Part shown: positions 19,301 through 26,704 of the stretch, piece by piece
How positions within the stretch are numbered: position 1 is the first letter of the stretch
Layout of the letters: each line of letters begins with the position of its first letter
DNA from: Phycisphaerae bacterium
Lineage (GTDB): Bacteria; Planctomycetota; Phycisphaerae; UBA1845; UTPLA1
Length of the DNA stretch: 64,000 nucleotides
NCBI GenBank assembly: GCA_019636475.1
Contig: JAHBXN010000016.1
Span: 1-64,000, forward strand
Direction: 5' to 3'
The notes under the pieces: generated by a model
Told to the model about the DNA's origin: nothing
The model's input: only the letters and a program-made list of their open reading frames with translations
Database searches by the model: none
Made by a program: the position numbers and the translations under genes

Positions 19301-19568
19301 CGACGGAACGCCCGACTGCAATGACCAGTGTCCGAATGACCCCAACAAGATTGTTCCGGGGACGTGCGGTTGCGGGCAGCCGGAGACGCCGGCTGACGGC
19401 GACATGAACGCCGACAGCGCGCTGGACGGTCTCGATGTCGATGAGTTCGTTCATGCCCTGCTGAATGGTGCGACCACATGGCACAATTGCCACGGCGACT
19501 TTGACAGCAGCGGCGCGCTGGACCTCGGCGATGTTTCCGGCTTCGTGGCGGCCTTGCTTTCGAATTGA
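16356..19568 (+). CDS. Secreted lysyl-endopeptidase-like serine protease with pre-peptidase domains and dockerin
   Basis: This is a 1070-residue exported S1-fold protease. ATG 16356 follows GGAGCGGGG, and a signal peptide ends near PAVAAP. The protease domain (about residues 200-470) has the triad His266 in TADHC, Asp321 in TSDMTLVQL and Ser404 in EPGSSGSP, as in Achromobacter-type lysyl endopeptidases, which cut after lysine. Then come a Cys-rich repeat (CGNGIIEAGEQCDDNN), seen in myxobacterial surface proteins, and three beta-sandwich modules of pre-peptidase type containing CNDD motifs. These are followed by Asp-rich calcium-binding repeats of thrombospondin type 3 kind (DSDGDGTPDCNDQCPNDP), and finally a dockerin pair (DMNADSALDGLDVDEFV, DFDSSGALDLGDVSGFV). 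It is probably secreted and surface-attached. The architecture is certain; the specificity is inferred. Confidence 0.9.
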   Translation: MDSENITPNARTRRSQKFWTLTTTLLAIAMLSGPAVAAPKIYSDRTDLAPTAALPTLLVGPIDQQIVQAEDVAAEAVGMPMRIAVPFQVVITPESDGFWEVLEDGTQLWRMRIDAAGAVHVNLGFTRYHMPAGGELVVFSEDRTEIVRPFTDADNQDHGQLWTPLIRSDAVIIELHLHAGADRKEVALELGQVSYGYRGFNAGAVVLAEPRSGSCNVDVVCPEGAPWINEIRSVGVYTLNGIWTCTGAMINNTAQNQIPYFLTADHCGISSGNAATMVVYWNYQNSTCRTPGSAASGNPGNGSLSQFTSGATFRADYSTSDMTLVQLNSSPNAAWGVTFSGWDRSAGNQSSAVCIHHPNTDEKRISFENDPVTTTSYGGTSSPGNGSHIRVADWDLGTTEPGSSGSPLYSPQRRIIGQLHGGSAACGNNLSDWFGRFSVSWAGGGTNATRLSNWLDPSGTGATTLDTLVPGGGTPVCGNGIIEAGEQCDDNNTTSGDGCSSTCQIEASAGDECNTCITITDGTSSGSTANNTGAGNDTSCGGTLDVIDEWYCYTATCNGTATASTCNPATNFDTTLAVFSSCGGSEITCNDDAVGSPAACSLAGQNRKSLVTWPVTFGVTYYIRVSGYNSTSGTFDLSVSCSGANPCPNDTIANPIVIPALPYNGSGNTSSCTDNYNEACAFTATGGRDLVYSYTPPVNQIINIDMCASSYDTKVYIYAGAVTPGTPVACNDDGCPGSPPASYRSQLTGVNLVGSTQYYIIVDGYSAADSGDYTLAITGTSIVPNDNCANATPIGDGTYNFDTTGATTDGPDEPAACSFFGYSQVGSDIWYRYTASCTGTVSIGLCGSGYDTKVAVYGSSCPVAESSIACNDDACGDTTRSELTFDAVAGNQYLIRIGGFQSAVGSGVMTISCSAFECTVPGDCNDGDPCTADTCVNNQCVNTLIDSDSDGTPDCADGCPNDPGKTDPGACGCGVADTDSDGDGTPDCNDQCPNDPNKIVPGTCGCGQPETPADGDMNADSALDGLDVDEFVHALLNGATTWHNCHGDFDSSGALDLGDVSGFVAALLSN

Positions 19569-19589
19569 CGACCGCTCCGCCGTGACGCG

Positions 19590-20780
19590 TCAGAACTGAA
19601 TTTCAATCGGCTTGCTGATGGCGAGCCTGTCGAGACGCGCGGGGTCGACCTCGATTCCCAGTCCCGGCCCGGTGAGCGGCTTCCATCGGCCGCCGCATCC
19701 GAACCGCATTGAATGTGCCGTGACATCGTCACTGAGGAGGAATCTGCCAAAACTGCCTTCGGCGAATCGGACGTCCGGCACGAGTTGCAGAAACCAGCGC
19801 CCCGCCGCCGAAAGAATGCTGGTTTCGCCCACCATGCAACCAAGCTGGTAGAACAGGTTGTGACGCCGCGCGAGAATCGCCATTCGAATCGCCGGAATCA
19901 GGCCGCCATTCTTACTGATGCGGATATTGAACCACCGAACGGCCTTCCGCGCAGCGAGGTCTTCGGCGTCCTCCCAGGTCACCAACGATTCGTCGGCCAT
20001 CAGCGGAATCGGCGAGGCATCGGCCAGCCGAGGCCAATCGAGCACGGCCGCACGCGGCAGCGGCTGTTCGCAACAGGTGATGGGCAGATCGCGCCAGCCC
20101 CCGAGGCGTTCCACGGCCGCGTTGTAATTCCATGCGCTATTGGCGTCGACTCTCAGCGTCGTCCGCCCGGTGCGAAGGCTCCTGCCAAGCACATCGACCG
20201 TTCTGCGAAGCCGCACATCGTCGGCCTCGTCGCCGACCTTCATCTTGAAATCGCGGATCAACCCCCATCGAACCTTCCGCACAAATCGAGCTGCACGGTC
20301 CGGATCCATGCTCGACACGACGACGCTGTATCGCGTGATTGATCGGCAACCCGGCGCGCCGAGCCACGGCTCCTCCAGATAGCCTGCGATGCCATCCAGC
20401 GAGCGACCGAACGCACGGCCATATCCATCCAGCAGCGCAAGCTCGACGGCAGCGCGGGCGGCGGTGATGGGGCGGCCGCCGTCGACCATCGGAAGATCAG
20501 CGGCGGCCTCGATCAGTTCGCCGAAGCTGGTCGGTCGCAGGTTGACAAGGATCGGCACGAAGATGCGCTGAATGGAGTTGATCACGTCCAGCGGTGACTC
20601 GCCCGTGACATAGGTTCTCGGGTGCGTCTCGCCGTGCCCCACTGAACCGTCCGCCATCTCGATTCGCACGACGATCGGTTCGGCGCAGACGCGCTCCGCC
20701 GCGGCATGGGAGAACTTCCGACGCATCGGAATTGCGAGCGAGTAGATCGAGAGGCGAGTAATTGGCAAAGGCAGCGACAT
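19590..20780 (-). CDS. Enolase-superfamily enzyme (muconate-lactonizing/dipeptide-epimerase subgroup)
   Basis: This is a 396-residue protein with the two-domain enolase-superfamily layout: an N-terminal capping domain, then a TIM barrel. Catalytic and metal residues are visible: the KMKV lysine pair in the second strand (DFKMKVGDE), metal Asp in RVDANSAWN, Glu in ITCCEQPL, Asp in LMADESL and the opposite base Lys in NIRISKNGG. That KxK plus distant Lys arrangement belongs to the MLE subgroup, which includes muconate cycloisomerase, o-succinylbenzoate synthase and dipeptide epimerases. No neighbouring menaquinone or aromatic pathway gene points to one of them, so the reaction is unassigned. 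ATG 20780 is preferred to GTG 20783 one codon earlier. Confidence 0.85.
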   Translation of the reverse strand: MSLPLPITRLSIYSLAIPMRRKFSHAAAERVCAEPIVVRIEMADGSVGHGETHPRTYVTGESPLDVINSIQRIFVPILVNLRPTSFGELIEAAADLPMVDGGRPITAARAAVELALLDGYGRAFGRSLDGIAGYLEEPWLGAPGCRSITRYSVVVSSMDPDRAARFVRKVRWGLIRDFKMKVGDEADDVRLRRTVDVLGRSLRTGRTTLRVDANSAWNYNAAVERLGGWRDLPITCCEQPLPRAAVLDWPRLADASPIPLMADESLVTWEDAEDLAARKAVRWFNIRISKNGGLIPAIRMAILARRHNLFYQLGCMVGETSILSAAGRWFLQLVPDVRFAEGSFGRFLLSDDVTAHSMRFGCGGRWKPLTGPGLGIEVDPARLDRLAISKPIEIQF

Positions 20781-20891
20781 CACCAGGATTGTACGGGCGA
20801 GTCGAATGCCCGACAGCAGGCCGGATCGCGTGGCATTGGCCTCTGATTTCCCTGACGGCTCAGCGCGGCGACCCGGCTTCCCTGCACCGAC

Positions 20892-21872
20892 TTACTCGCA
20901 CAAAGTCGTCGTGGAGTGAGCATCCTCGCATGTCGCTCCGCCGTTTCGACCGTCGGCGAGCAGTTTCTCCGGGACAGGCTTCACATCCCAGACGAATCCG
21001 ACCAGTTCAAAGAGTTTGAGCAGATAATAGGTGGCGTCCACTTCCCACCAGTAGAAGCCCTGCCGAGCAGACGACGGATAACGGTGATGGTTGTTGTGCC
21101 AGCCTTCGCCCATCGTGACGACCGCGATGAAGAAGTTGTTTCGGCTGTCATCCTTCGTCTTGAAACGGCGCGTGCCCATCGTATGCGCGAGCGAATTCAC
21201 CAGGCAGGTCGCATGAAACAGAACGACCGTCGAGACGAAGAATCCCCAGACGAGCATCTGCCAGCCGTTGGTGCCCAGACCGGGCGCCCAGAGGGCAAGC
21301 GCTTCGCCGAATCCGAAGAGCGTGACCGCGAGCATCAGCGGAACCAGGCCGTCAAAACGGTCGAGAAACACCAGTTCGCGATACTTTGCAAGATCGGGCA
21401 CGAGCCTGAGATCGGTCGGATAGTTTGCGGAGTCCGTGAGCCAGCCGAAATGGCTCCAGTAAAAACCGTGCTGGAGCGGAGAATGGGCATCATCCTCCTC
21501 GTCGGAAGTGCTGTGATGCTTCCGATGCTGCGATGCCCACCAGAGCGGTCCGCGCTGGGCTGCGCTGTTGCCCCAGACCGCGAAGACGAACTGCCCGAAG
21601 CGCGACGTGCGAAACGTGCGATGCGAAAAGTACCGGTGGTAAAAGCCCGTGATTGCGAACATCCGCAGCACATAAAGCACGGCGGCGGTGATCAAGGCTG
21701 TCCAACTGAATCCGACCCAGAAAAGTCCGATCAGACCCGAGTGAAGGATGATGTAAGGGATCCATCGAACCGGATCGCTCCGCATCCTGCGACCGGCGTG
21801 GGTTTCCGGCTTGATTCGATGGGTGTCAATGAGTTCGATAAGACGATGAAGCGGACGTACAATCGAGGTCAC
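20892..21872 (-). CDS. Acyl-CoA/fatty acid delta-9-type desaturase
   Basis: This is a 326-residue membrane di-iron desaturase. All three histidine boxes are present: HRYFSH, HRKHH and HNNHH. The intervening hydrophobic segments fit four membrane helices. This family introduces a double bond into a saturated acyl chain and maintains membrane fluidity. The start is GTG at 21872 with AGGA about eight bases upstream. The upstream spacer has an eight-base inverted repeat (21920-21950) that could be a regulatory site. The neighbouring enolase-superfamily gene follows on the same strand after 111 bases, without clear functional connection. Confidence 0.92.
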   Translation of the reverse strand: MTSIVRPLHRLIELIDTHRIKPETHAGRRMRSDPVRWIPYIILHSGLIGLFWVGFSWTALITAAVLYVLRMFAITGFYHRYFSHRTFRTSRFGQFVFAVWGNSAAQRGPLWWASQHRKHHSTSDEEDDAHSPLQHGFYWSHFGWLTDSANYPTDLRLVPDLAKYRELVFLDRFDGLVPLMLAVTLFGFGEALALWAPGLGTNGWQMLVWGFFVSTVVLFHATCLVNSLAHTMGTRRFKTKDDSRNNFFIAVVTMGEGWHNNHHRYPSSARQGFYWWEVDATYYLLKLFELVGFVWDVKPVPEKLLADGRNGGATCEDAHSTTTLCE

Positions 21873-21919
21873 TGTGTATTCCTATCTAAGCGTGCTTCGT
21901 CAGATCAACCGGATCGACG

Positions 21920-21950
21920 ATTCGCCCGCACGAGATCAAAGAGGGCGAAT
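21920..21950. repeat. Eight-base inverted repeat upstream of desaturase gene
   Basis: The arms ATTCGCCC and GGGCGAAT are perfectly complementary, with a 15-base spacer. The repeat lies 48-78 bases upstream of the desaturase GTG codon, a usual place for a promoter or operator. Fatty-acid-responsive repressors often act at desaturase promoters, but nothing here identifies the binder. It may also be chance in GC-rich DNA. Confidence 0.4.
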
Positions 21951-22455
21951 TGGGTTAAAGAGTTTGTGTAACCACATAACAGGACTGCTATCCAGGCTGT
22001 CCTGGACAACCCCCATACGGAGGTCCGAGACCGTCCACGGCGACCGACCGCGCTGACGTTTCCGATTCACCCAGATGCCCCGGAGGCAGGCAGCCTGACG
22101 ACCCCACGCCCGGTGGATACAAAGCGCGGCCGTTTCGCAGCGGCAGCTTACCGTGAGGTATCACGTTCTGGATGGATGGAAAGGGGCACGCCTCCCTGCG
22201 GCCAAACGCCGTTGATGGGTCCCGCCAATCCATTCGTGCGGTCGAATCGCGCGGGTCGCGCGACCAACATTCGTGAAGTAGAGTCTAGCGCGGCCGGGAA
22301 GGCAAGGCCCATTCATGGCGGCAGATCCTGATTCTGAGGGATCGCGTCGCGACGACCTGGCAAACTCGAAAAAAGCGCGATCGCGATCACACAACCGCGA
22401 AATTTGCGCGAAGCGAATTCAGCCACCCTCTCCTTTCGAAATATCGCTTCATCCC

Positions 22456-22478
22456 AATGGGCACACCCCATTTTTTAT
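22456..22478 (+). terminator. Rho-independent terminator-like hairpin in an intergenic region
   Basis: The arms AATGGG and CCCATT form a six-base stem around the loop CACAC, followed by four more T residues (six in a row in total). It reads on the plus strand, but no plus-strand gene is seen upstream for 2.9 kb. It could end a short non-coding transcript or act as an attenuator about 175 bases ahead of the PEP-CTERM gene. Confidence 0.45.
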
Positions 22479-22652
22479 CGGAAGAACTTCCGCGTCTTAT
22501 AACTTCCAGGGGTCGAAATTCGCCAGGTAAATTGCGCTAGATCGAAGGCCGATATTTCGAGGAGCGAGTATTGCGTGCGTCGCAGGCCCCGCGACCGCTC
22601 GGTTTCGCCGACCGACGCTCTGATCCGGAGCGTCAACACGGGAGGATCACCG

Positions 22653-23762
22653 ATGAATCACCGCCGCATTCTGACCGCGAGCTTTGTTTTCGCGGCCGTC
22701 CTGATCACGAGCACGACTCCGACACATGCCCAATGGGGCGCGCTGCAGCGAACACTCTTTCGCGATCTGAACTACGGCCTGAGCCCGAATATCATCTCGT
22801 TCCCGCAGAATGGGCCCCTATTTGACTTCAACAATTTCACGCAGCGCGTGGAATATGACCGCGTCGGTGATGGTTACGCGTACGAATTCTACCGATTCTT
22901 CGGGCCGGACTCGTTCGGCGAGCCGAGTTTTCTAGATCTGGGCGGACTCAAACTCGAGCTGGGGCCGAACCCCGCGCTGGGTCAGTCACAGTACACCGGC
23001 GTTCACGGACGATTCGGTTTCAAGACCCGGCTGATTCCCGAAGTGTTCTTCCTGACGGAATCCGGTCAGCGAAACTTCAACCAGTTCAGCGGCGTCTCGA
23101 ATTTCAACAACGAGCCGATCTCCTACACGGCAACGCTCAACACCGGCATCCAGGATCTCGAATGGGCCGGCAATATACAGTTCGATGCCTCCGGCAAAAT
23201 CAACATTCTCGGCTTTTACGATTTTGACGCGCGAATCGTTAACGTCGGCAGCTTCACGGCCGACGGCGTGGCTCTCAAGGATGAGCAAGTGACGGACTTC
23301 GACACGGGCCCGATCAATCTGTCAGGCCACATCGGCATGGACCTGCTGGCCAGCATATTTCAGGCAAACGGATCCGAACTGGCCGGTGCAGTGCCTCGCA
23401 TTTTCTCCGCGGCAGCAGGCAAGGAGCGGACCGCGGATGAACTTGTCGACGCCATGCGCGGCGGCGAAAAGCTGAGTGACGAAGAAGTGCAATTCATGAT
23501 TGAGCAGTTGTTCATTCAGGCATTCAAGAACGACCCGCTCGGCTTCATCATGAATGGACCGCCTTCGACGCTGCCGGGCTTTGAAGGTCTCGGACTGGTC
23601 CTGACGCCGGGATCGTCGGACGACGGAAATGGCAATTATGTGACGGATCGCTCCGAAGTGCCGGAGCCCGGAACGCTGCTGCTGCTGGGCGCTTTGGCAG
23701 CCATCGGTCTGCAAATCCGGAAGCGCGGCGGCCTAATGAATCGACCGTTGGCGACACATTGA
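22653..23762 (+). CDS. PEP-CTERM sorting-domain exported protein
   Basis: This is a 369-residue protein. GGGAGG seven bases before ATG 22653 fixes the start. A signal peptide (MNHRRILTASFVFAAVLITS...THAQ) is followed by a unique, mostly beta-rich body of about 310 residues with many aromatic residues and no recognised enzyme motif. The C-terminus has the classical PEP-CTERM layout: VPEPGTLLLLG, a short hydrophobic helix, then basic RKRGG. PEP-CTERM proteins are processed by an exosortase (EpsH/XrtA type) in exopolysaccharide-producing bacteria and are surface-released or anchored. No exosortase lies in the window. A strong terminator follows 100 bases downstream, so the gene is monocistronic. 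Confidence 0.85.
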   Translation: MNHRRILTASFVFAAVLITSTTPTHAQWGALQRTLFRDLNYGLSPNIISFPQNGPLFDFNNFTQRVEYDRVGDGYAYEFYRFFGPDSFGEPSFLDLGGLKLELGPNPALGQSQYTGVHGRFGFKTRLIPEVFFLTESGQRNFNQFSGVSNFNNEPISYTATLNTGIQDLEWAGNIQFDASGKINILGFYDFDARIVNVGSFTADGVALKDEQVTDFDTGPINLSGHIGMDLLASIFQANGSELAGAVPRIFSAAAGKERTADELVDAMRGGEKLSDEEVQFMIEQLFIQAFKNDPLGFIMNGPPSTLPGFEGLGLVLTPGSSDDGNGNYVTDRSEVPEPGTLLLLGALAAIGLQIRKRGGLMNRPLATH

Positions 23763-24131
23763 GCGGACGCGCCGACGCCTGACGGTGGCGCATCGCGAGC
23801 GTCCTGCCGTCGCGGAAATCGGAATCACACGCCTCGGCGTGACGCCATCACCTTTACATGAAATGAGACCCCGCTTCGTTCGCATACGAAGCGGGGTTTT
23901 TAATTTCTAATTGCGCGGCGACCATGGAATGATCCAAAGAACACTTCGCATCACCGCATAAGAAGGCCCGATCGTCGAGGACGGGAAACGGCCGCAGGCG
24001 GCTCGATGACTCGAAACCGCCCGCGGGGTGCGTCTACAATGTCTGAGATCGATCATTGACTTCGCACGGGCACCGGATTCCTTGGTGAGTCACTCGCCGT
24101 GTGCCGCACGCTCAGGGCCAATGGTCTGTCA
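23763..24131. other. Convergent intergenic region, 369 bases
   Basis: This region lies between the PEP-CTERM gene and the 3' end of the M4 protease gene. Apart from the strong terminator at 23869-23901 I see no gene, repeat or conserved RNA. Confidence 0.5.
23869..23901 (+). terminator. Strong Rho-independent terminator after PEP-CTERM gene
   Basis: A perfect 11-base stem (CCCCGCTTCGT/ACGAAGCGGGG) encloses a six-base loop and is followed by TTTTT. It lies 107 bases after the PEP-CTERM stop codon. Confidence 0.92.
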
Positions 24132-26450
24132 CTACTTTCGGCGTCGCTTCGGACCTGCGGCGCCCACTCCAATGAGTCCCGCAAGCGAAGCCATCATGAA
24201 ACTGGCTCCGCCGGCTCCACACGTCACCGGCATTTCCACCACCGGGCCCGGATTCGGAGTGGGTGCCGGTGAAGGAAACGGACTCGGTGTCGGCGCGGGC
24301 GACGGAAAGGGAGTGGGAGTCGGACCTGGATTCGGCGTCGGCGCGGGTTCCGGTGTCCTTCCCGTGTCACCTGAGATGGCCAGGGTGTAACCGGCTGTCA
24401 TTCCATCGTACGGATAGACGAGGATATACACCCGGCCCGCACCGACCTCGACCTGAACCGATTCGTAGGAACCTTCCGATTCACCGGAGCCGAGGAGATT
24501 TCCAGCTGCATCGAAGACATAGAGGTCCAGGTCGCCGCCGTCGCCGATCACTTCCACGGGAAGCCGGCCACCCTGGACGATGTCGAGGAAAAACCAGTCG
24601 TCATCGTTGCAAACGAGCCCGCTCGCACCGGCGAAGAGTTGCGCGGCCTGTTCGGGTGAATCGTTGTCCTCGAACTGATCGTCCGCGCCGTTCGGTATCG
24701 GATTGGGCGTCGGATTAGGCACCGGTGAACCGTTGCCGAAAATCTGAACGGTGTCGAACGCTCGAGCCGTCGCCTGCGATTGCATCGATCCCGCGCCGAA
24801 GATCTCGTCGGCGGCGAGGATGCAGGCGAGTCGGCAATCGACGAACTGCGAATTCTGCGTCAGATGATTCGTGTTGGCCCGATAGAAGATGGCCGCTGCG
24901 TTGTTGATGCCGATCGAATCCTGCATGCCTTGTGCGAGCAGGTAGAAGCAGTGGTTGATGATGCTGCTGTTGAGATGAACGCCGCCGTTGTCTTCGCTGG
25001 TGTTGATGTACTGGCTCATGTTTGCCGGGTTTGGGATTCCGTTGAACTGGGATACGCTATTCGGATTGGCGTAGTCCTGCATGACGGAATTCATATCCGC
25101 ACCCTTCTTCCAATCACACTGGCCGCGAACATAGGCCTCTACCACTTCACCAAAGATGTCGGACATGGCTTCGTTGAGCGCGCCCGATTGCTGCTGATAG
25201 ACCAGGTCGGATTCGTTCGACGTCACGCCGTGCGTCAGTTCGTGTGCGATGACGTCGAGTGCCCCGGCGAACGGCAGGCCATCACCGAAGACCATCACAT
25301 TCGCCTGCGGATTCCAGAAGGCGTTTTGAAACCCCTGGCCATAGCGAACGATCGCCCTCATTGAGCCGCCCCGTCCATCAAGAGCATTGCGATTGAAAGC
25401 CGCGAGATAGTAGTCGTAGGTCTGCGAAAGGCCGGCCGCCGCACTGACCGCGTCCGGGATCGTCCAACTGTCTGGGGTATTCGAGGTGACGTGGACGAGC
25501 CGGCCGCCCTGATCGTACCAGGTGTTCTGGCTATCGAGGATGATGATCGCGCCGCGAGCGTTGTTGACGTCAGTCGGACTTACGGAGCCGTCGAACATCG
25601 GCTTTGACGAGTTGATCATGTAATAGGCGCCGTTTTCCTGCCAGCAGCCGAACTGCTGTGTCTGCCCGCGAAGGTCGAGTCCTGAGCCGTTGACGTGAGC
25701 CGTGCAGACAGTGTTGAACGCGGAAATCGCTGCGCCGGTGTGCGCGTCGATCACAACAACCATGTGCCGTGACAGCGAGGCGTGCAGTTCCAACTTGTAG
25801 GCCAGGCGTGCACCGTCGTCGCCGTTGTAGATGATCAGTTCGCTGGACTCGAGTTCCGCGTCATCCGCGGCGACGGCGATGCGCGCCAAAGCCTCGGCTT
25901 TTTCCGAGCCGAGCGTCGGCGTTGTACTCAGTTGATCAGGGGTTCTGGTGAACGCACCACTCAGCGCCTCGACATTGCCGTCGGTGTCGAGATTGACGAT
26001 CAACTCTGCCGGCCAAACCGCAAGACCGTCGAACCGCTGGGCGTATCGCATGCTTGTTCGTCCGTCTTCATTCGATTTCCGGGTCTTAAGCATCAATTCG
26101 GATGTGGGGTCGGACAGGCCCAGTATCTCCTTGTGAGCCTCAAGAAAGGCAGCGGCGGTGGCGGCAGTGACATCGCCGCGAGCGTGTGCGGAGCCGGCGG
26201 CCGCACTCATCAGAACTCCGTTGGATACGCGAATCTGGCGCGGTGTCCCTGCTTGTTCGCGAACGCTAACCTCCACCTGGCCGGTCGAGCGCTGCTCCAA
26301 CTCACGCAGAGCGGCTCGCTGCGATTCGGAAAATCCCGGGTGAGCCAGAACCACCGCGGCCGTGGTGAAAAATGCAGCGGCGGCGATGGCGAGTTCCATT
26401 GCCCGTCGAGCTGATTTTCGGTCCTGATGACTCATTAATCGCAGATTCAT
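24132..26450 (-). CDS. Secreted thermolysin-like (M4) metalloprotease with C-terminal sorting-type tail
   Basis: This is a 772-residue zinc protease. ATG 26450 has GGGAG eight bases upstream; two neighbouring ATGs in frame lack this. A signal peptide is followed by an FTP/PepSY-type propeptide (to about residue 210). The M4 catalytic domain has the zinc motif HELTH (His403, Glu404, His407) and the third ligand Glu427 in GALNEAMSD. A pre-peptidase C-terminal domain (about 600-710) follows, then a Pro/Thr linker, and a tail of CGAG, a hydrophobic helix and KRRRK. It degrades external protein. The tail resembles tripartite surface-sorting signals but is not the PEP type. The gene is divergent from a TetR gene whose operator lies in the shared spacer. 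Confidence 0.92.
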   Translation of the reverse strand: MNLRLMSHQDRKSARRAMELAIAAAAFFTTAAVVLAHPGFSESQRAALRELEQRSTGQVEVSVREQAGTPRQIRVSNGVLMSAAAGSAHARGDVTAATAAAFLEAHKEILGLSDPTSELMLKTRKSNEDGRTSMRYAQRFDGLAVWPAELIVNLDTDGNVEALSGAFTRTPDQLSTTPTLGSEKAEALARIAVAADDAELESSELIIYNGDDGARLAYKLELHASLSRHMVVVIDAHTGAAISAFNTVCTAHVNGSGLDLRGQTQQFGCWQENGAYYMINSSKPMFDGSVSPTDVNNARGAIIILDSQNTWYDQGGRLVHVTSNTPDSWTIPDAVSAAAGLSQTYDYYLAAFNRNALDGRGGSMRAIVRYGQGFQNAFWNPQANVMVFGDGLPFAGALDVIAHELTHGVTSNESDLVYQQQSGALNEAMSDIFGEVVEAYVRGQCDWKKGADMNSVMQDYANPNSVSQFNGIPNPANMSQYINTSEDNGGVHLNSSIINHCFYLLAQGMQDSIGINNAAAIFYRANTNHLTQNSQFVDCRLACILAADEIFGAGSMQSQATARAFDTVQIFGNGSPVPNPTPNPIPNGADDQFEDNDSPEQAAQLFAGASGLVCNDDDWFFLDIVQGGRLPVEVIGDGGDLDLYVFDAAGNLLGSGESEGSYESVQVEVGAGRVYILVYPYDGMTAGYTLAISGDTGRTPEPAPTPNPGPTPTPFPSPAPTPSPFPSPAPTPNPGPVVEMPVTCGAGGASFMMASLAGLIGVGAAGPKRRRK
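24236..24360 (-). repeat. Pro/Thr-rich linker repeat inside the M4 protease gene
   Basis: The DNA consists of short imperfect repeats encoding PTPNPGP and PFPSPAPT units. It separates the pre-peptidase domain from the C-terminal helix and acts as an extended spacer. Length variation between strains would be expected. Confidence 0.7.
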
Positions 26451-26645
26451 TGTCGAGTCTCCCATTTCGCTAAGGTCTCTCCGGTCAGACGCCGGTTTCG
26501 AAATGAGGTACCCATGGGACGCTTGAATCTGCCCCGCGGACCGCGAAAAACACGAGATAGATATAACTAGCTTTAATAAATAGACTTACATCGCTTCAGC
26601 ATGGGATCATTCGGTTCGAGCCCGGAGATTAATTTTCGTGAGGAT

Positions 26646-26673
26646 TTGAAAGCTATTTTAGAATGATTATTCT
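26646..26673 (+). promoter_or_regulatory. Predicted sigma-70-type promoter of tetR-family gene
   Basis: TTGAAA (26646-26651) and TATTCT (26668-26673) are spaced by 16 bases, 32 bases before the TetR start codon. The match is moderate. The palindrome at 26653-26680 covers the spacer and the -10 element, which fits autorepression. Confidence 0.5.
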
Positions 26674-26680
26674 TAAATAG
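26653..26680. promoter_or_regulatory. Palindromic operator candidate for the adjacent TetR regulator
   Basis: Twelve-base arms (CTATTTTAGAAT and ATTCTTAAATAG) are inverted repeats with one mismatch around a four-base centre. The element is AT-rich in GC-rich surroundings and lies 25 bases before the TetR start, between tetR and the divergent M4 protease gene. Length and symmetry match TetR-family operators. Binding is inferred from position. Confidence 0.75.
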
Positions 26681-26704
26681 AGCCGCGATGGAGATCCGCC
26701 CAGA

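Larger units (their letters stand above)
21873..22652. other. Long divergent intergenic region, 780 bases
   Basis: This spacer lies between the desaturase gene (minus) and the PEP-CTERM gene (plus). Two structured elements are visible: an inverted repeat ATTCGCCC/GGGCGAAT next to the desaturase, and a plus-strand hairpin followed by a T run at 22456-22478. A small frame at 22315-22530 lacks conserved features and spans the hairpin, so I do not call it. I checked for tmRNA, RNase P and SRP RNA signatures and recognised none. Confidence 0.5.

Noticed and set aside
22315-22530. 71-codon frame in the intergenic region
   Set aside because: The frame spans a terminator hairpin, has low complexity and no recognised family.
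26568-26640. tRNA-like T-arm (TTCGG-TTCGAGC-CCGGA)
   Set aside because: The T-stem pairs, but no matching acceptor stem, anticodon arm or D-arm is found upstream, so it is chance.
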